Source: Pseudolabrys sp. (GTDB lineage Bacteria > Pseudomonadota > Alphaproteobacteria > Rhizobiales > Xanthobacteraceae). From it: a stretch of 64,000 nt of DNA. Under the pieces are notes generated by a model. That model had not been told where the DNA came from. It saw only the letters and a program-made list of their open reading frames with translations, and ran no database searches. This document shows, in pieces, positions 62,760 through 64,000 of this stretch; within the stretch, counting starts at the first letter, position 1, and each line of letters opens with the position of its first letter. The stretch covers positions 62,001-126,000 of the forward strand of contig JAURVZ010000048.1 in the NCBI GenBank assembly GCA_030655215.1, in the 5' to 3' direction. Both the position numbers and the translations under genes were made by a program.

Positions 62760-64000
62760 TTACGAACTGATCCGCTCGATCACCGCACCACAACGCGACA
62801 GCTTTTCCTCAAGCTTCTCGAAGCCGCGATCGAGATGATAGACGCGGTTGACCATGGTCTCGCCTTCGGCAGCCAAAGCGGCAATGACCAGCGACACCGA
62901 GGCGCGCAAATCCGTGGCCATCACCGGCGCGCCGCGCAGGCGCTTGACGCCTTCAATGGTCGCCGTCTCGCCGTCGAGCCCGATGCGCGCACCCAAGCGG
63001 GCCAGCTCCTGCACATGCATGAAACGGTTTTCGAAGATCGTCTCGGTGATGTGCGACGTGCCATTCGCGAGCGACATCAGCGCCATGAGCTGCGCCTGCA
63101 AGTCGGTCGGGAATTCCGGATACGGCGCCGTCGTGACATCGACCGGCATCAGCGCCGCACCGTTGCGCGAAATGCGGATGCCGTCATTGGTCGGCGTCAC
63201 CGTGGTGCCGGTTTTGACCAGCACGTCGAGCGCCGACTGCAGCAGATCGGCGCGGGTATTCTGCAGCAGCACATCGCCGCCGGTCATCGCCACCGCCATC
63301 GCATAAGTGCCGGTCTCGATGCGGTCGGGCAGCACGGCATGGCGCGTGCCGTTCAGCTTGGCGACGCCTTCAATGACGAGTTGCGACGTGCCGATGCCGG
63401 TGACCTTGGCGCCCATCTTGTTCAGGCAATCGGCGACGTCGCCGATTTCCGGCTCGCGCGCGGCATTGTCGATCACCGTCGTGCCCTTGGCGAGCACGGC
63501 GGCCATCAGCGCGACATGCGTGCCGCTCACCGTCACCTTGGGGAAAATGATTTCGCCGCCGCGCAGGCCGTTCGGCGCGCGGGCAATGATGTAGCCGCCT
63601 TCGATCTCGATCTCGGCGCCGAGTTTCTCCAGCGCCATGATCAACAGATCGACCGGCCGTGTGCCGATGGCGCAGCCGCCGGGCATCGACACCTTGGCTT
63701 CGCCCATGCGCGCCAGCAGCGGCGCGATGACCCAGAAGCTCGCCCGCATGGTCGAGACCAGCTCATAGGGCGCGGTGGTATCGACGATGTTCTTCGCCGA
63801 GATGTGCAAAGTGCGGCCGGAGGCTGGCTCATCACCGGGGCGCTTGCCCTCGATCATGATGTCGACGCCGTGATTGCCGAGGATGCGCTGCAGCTGGATG
63901 ACGTCGGCCAGGCGCGGCACGTTTTCGAGAATCAGCGTCTCGGCCGTCAGCAGGCTGGCGATCATCAGCGGCAGGGTGGCGTTCTTGGCGCCGGAAATCG
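62760..64000 (-). CDS. murA: UDP-N-acetylglucosamine 1-carboxyvinyltransferase MurA (N-terminus beyond window)
   Basis: First committed step of peptidoglycan synthesis. The frame is open to the window edge: codons before the internal Met at 63965 read [11 protein letters not shown], the conserved MurA N-terminal motif, so only about the first 20 residues are missing. The phosphoenolpyruvate/fosfomycin Cys is present in [18 protein letters not shown]. Other signatures are [55 protein letters not shown] and [14 protein letters not shown]. The ModA-like gene follows. Confidence 0.97.
   Translation of the reverse strand, partial: ISGAKNATLPLMIASLLTAETLILENVPRLADVIQLQRILGNHGVDIMIEGKRPGDEPASGRTLHISAKNIVDTTAPYELVSTMRASFWVIAPLLARMGEAKVSMPGGCAIGTRPVDLLIMALEKLGAEIEIEGGYIIARAPNGLRGGEIIFPKVTVSGTHVALMAAVLAKGTTVIDNAAREPEIGDVADCLNKMGAKVTGIGTSQLVIEGVAKLNGTRHAVLPDRIETGTYAMAVAMTGGDVLLQNTRADLLQSALDVLVKTGTTVTPTNDGIRISRNGAALMPVDVTTAPYPEFPTDLQAQLMALMSLANGTSHITETIFENRFMHVQELARLGARIGLDGETATIEGVKRLRGAPVMATDLRASVSLVIAALAAEGETMVNRVYHLDRGFEKLEEKLSRCGAVIERISS

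Overview
The window reads as chromosomal DNA of a high-GC alphaproteobacterium, most likely order Hyphomicrobiales (Rhizobiales) near the Bradyrhizobium/Pseudolabrys branch. The evidence is the phoR-pstSCAB-phoU-phoB order, the murA-DUF2948-hisD-UPF0262 block typical of that order, an IalB-family protein, and intergenic palindromes that I recall from those genomes. The genus is an inference. No phage, transposase or CRISPR array was seen.

Layout. (1) 1-7.6 kb, minus strand: phosphate starvation system, consisting of a flippase-like membrane protein, PhoR, PstS, PstC, PstA, PstB, PhoU and the first 47 residues of PhoB, with a Pho box before pstS. (2) 7.7-11.9 kb: a small His-rich secreted protein diverging from an ECF sigma / anti-sigma / S8 protease operon. 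The two sides carry the same promoter-like motif (GAACC-N16-CGAC). A 2Fe-2S flavin reductase follows. (3) 11.9-24.6 kb: one compact, translationally coupled chemosensory operon on the minus strand (MCP, triple-domain CheW, CheB, HEAT protein, CheR, CheY, CheA, STAS-like protein, CheY, CheC, hybrid histidine kinase), plus a divergent second CheC-like gene. There are no flagellar genes and no CheD. (4) 24.7-44.5 kb: an IalB-like protein, then a two-partner secretion locus made of a 5504-residue TpsA adhesin and its TpsB transporter.

(5) 44.8-50 kb, minus strand: apt and mtnP (methylthioadenosine/adenine salvage), a nucleotide-sugar epimerase, a GT2 glycosyltransferase, a DUF2064 transferase and a cystathionine beta-lyase-type PLP enzyme. 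(6) 50-54.1 kb: a PRC-barrel protein, a cytochrome b / molybdopterin oxidoreductase pair and a large polytopic membrane protein. (7) 54.6-64 kb: tRNA-Phe, then a minus-strand block of housekeeping genes (murA, DUF2948, hisD, UPF0262, a low-molecular-weight phosphatase, maf, yacG). This block is interrupted by an acetyltransferase, an acyl-CoA ligase, a two-subunit TPP decarboxylase and palindromic repeats; infA, which I would expect here, is absent.

How the parts may work together. Region 1 is a standard sensing and uptake circuit. The chemosensory cluster has a cytosolic receptor with two signalling tips and no sensor domain, three CheW domains on one chain, and extra HEAT and STAS-like partners. 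With no motility genes and a giant adhesin next door, an output other than flagellar motility (for example surface attachment) is a reasonable but untested idea. The adhesin is built from a TPS secretion domain, a glycine-rich beta-helical stretch with about five long super-repeats, a run of MBG/YDG domains containing six exact 504-bp units, and a C-terminal tail with two cysteines.
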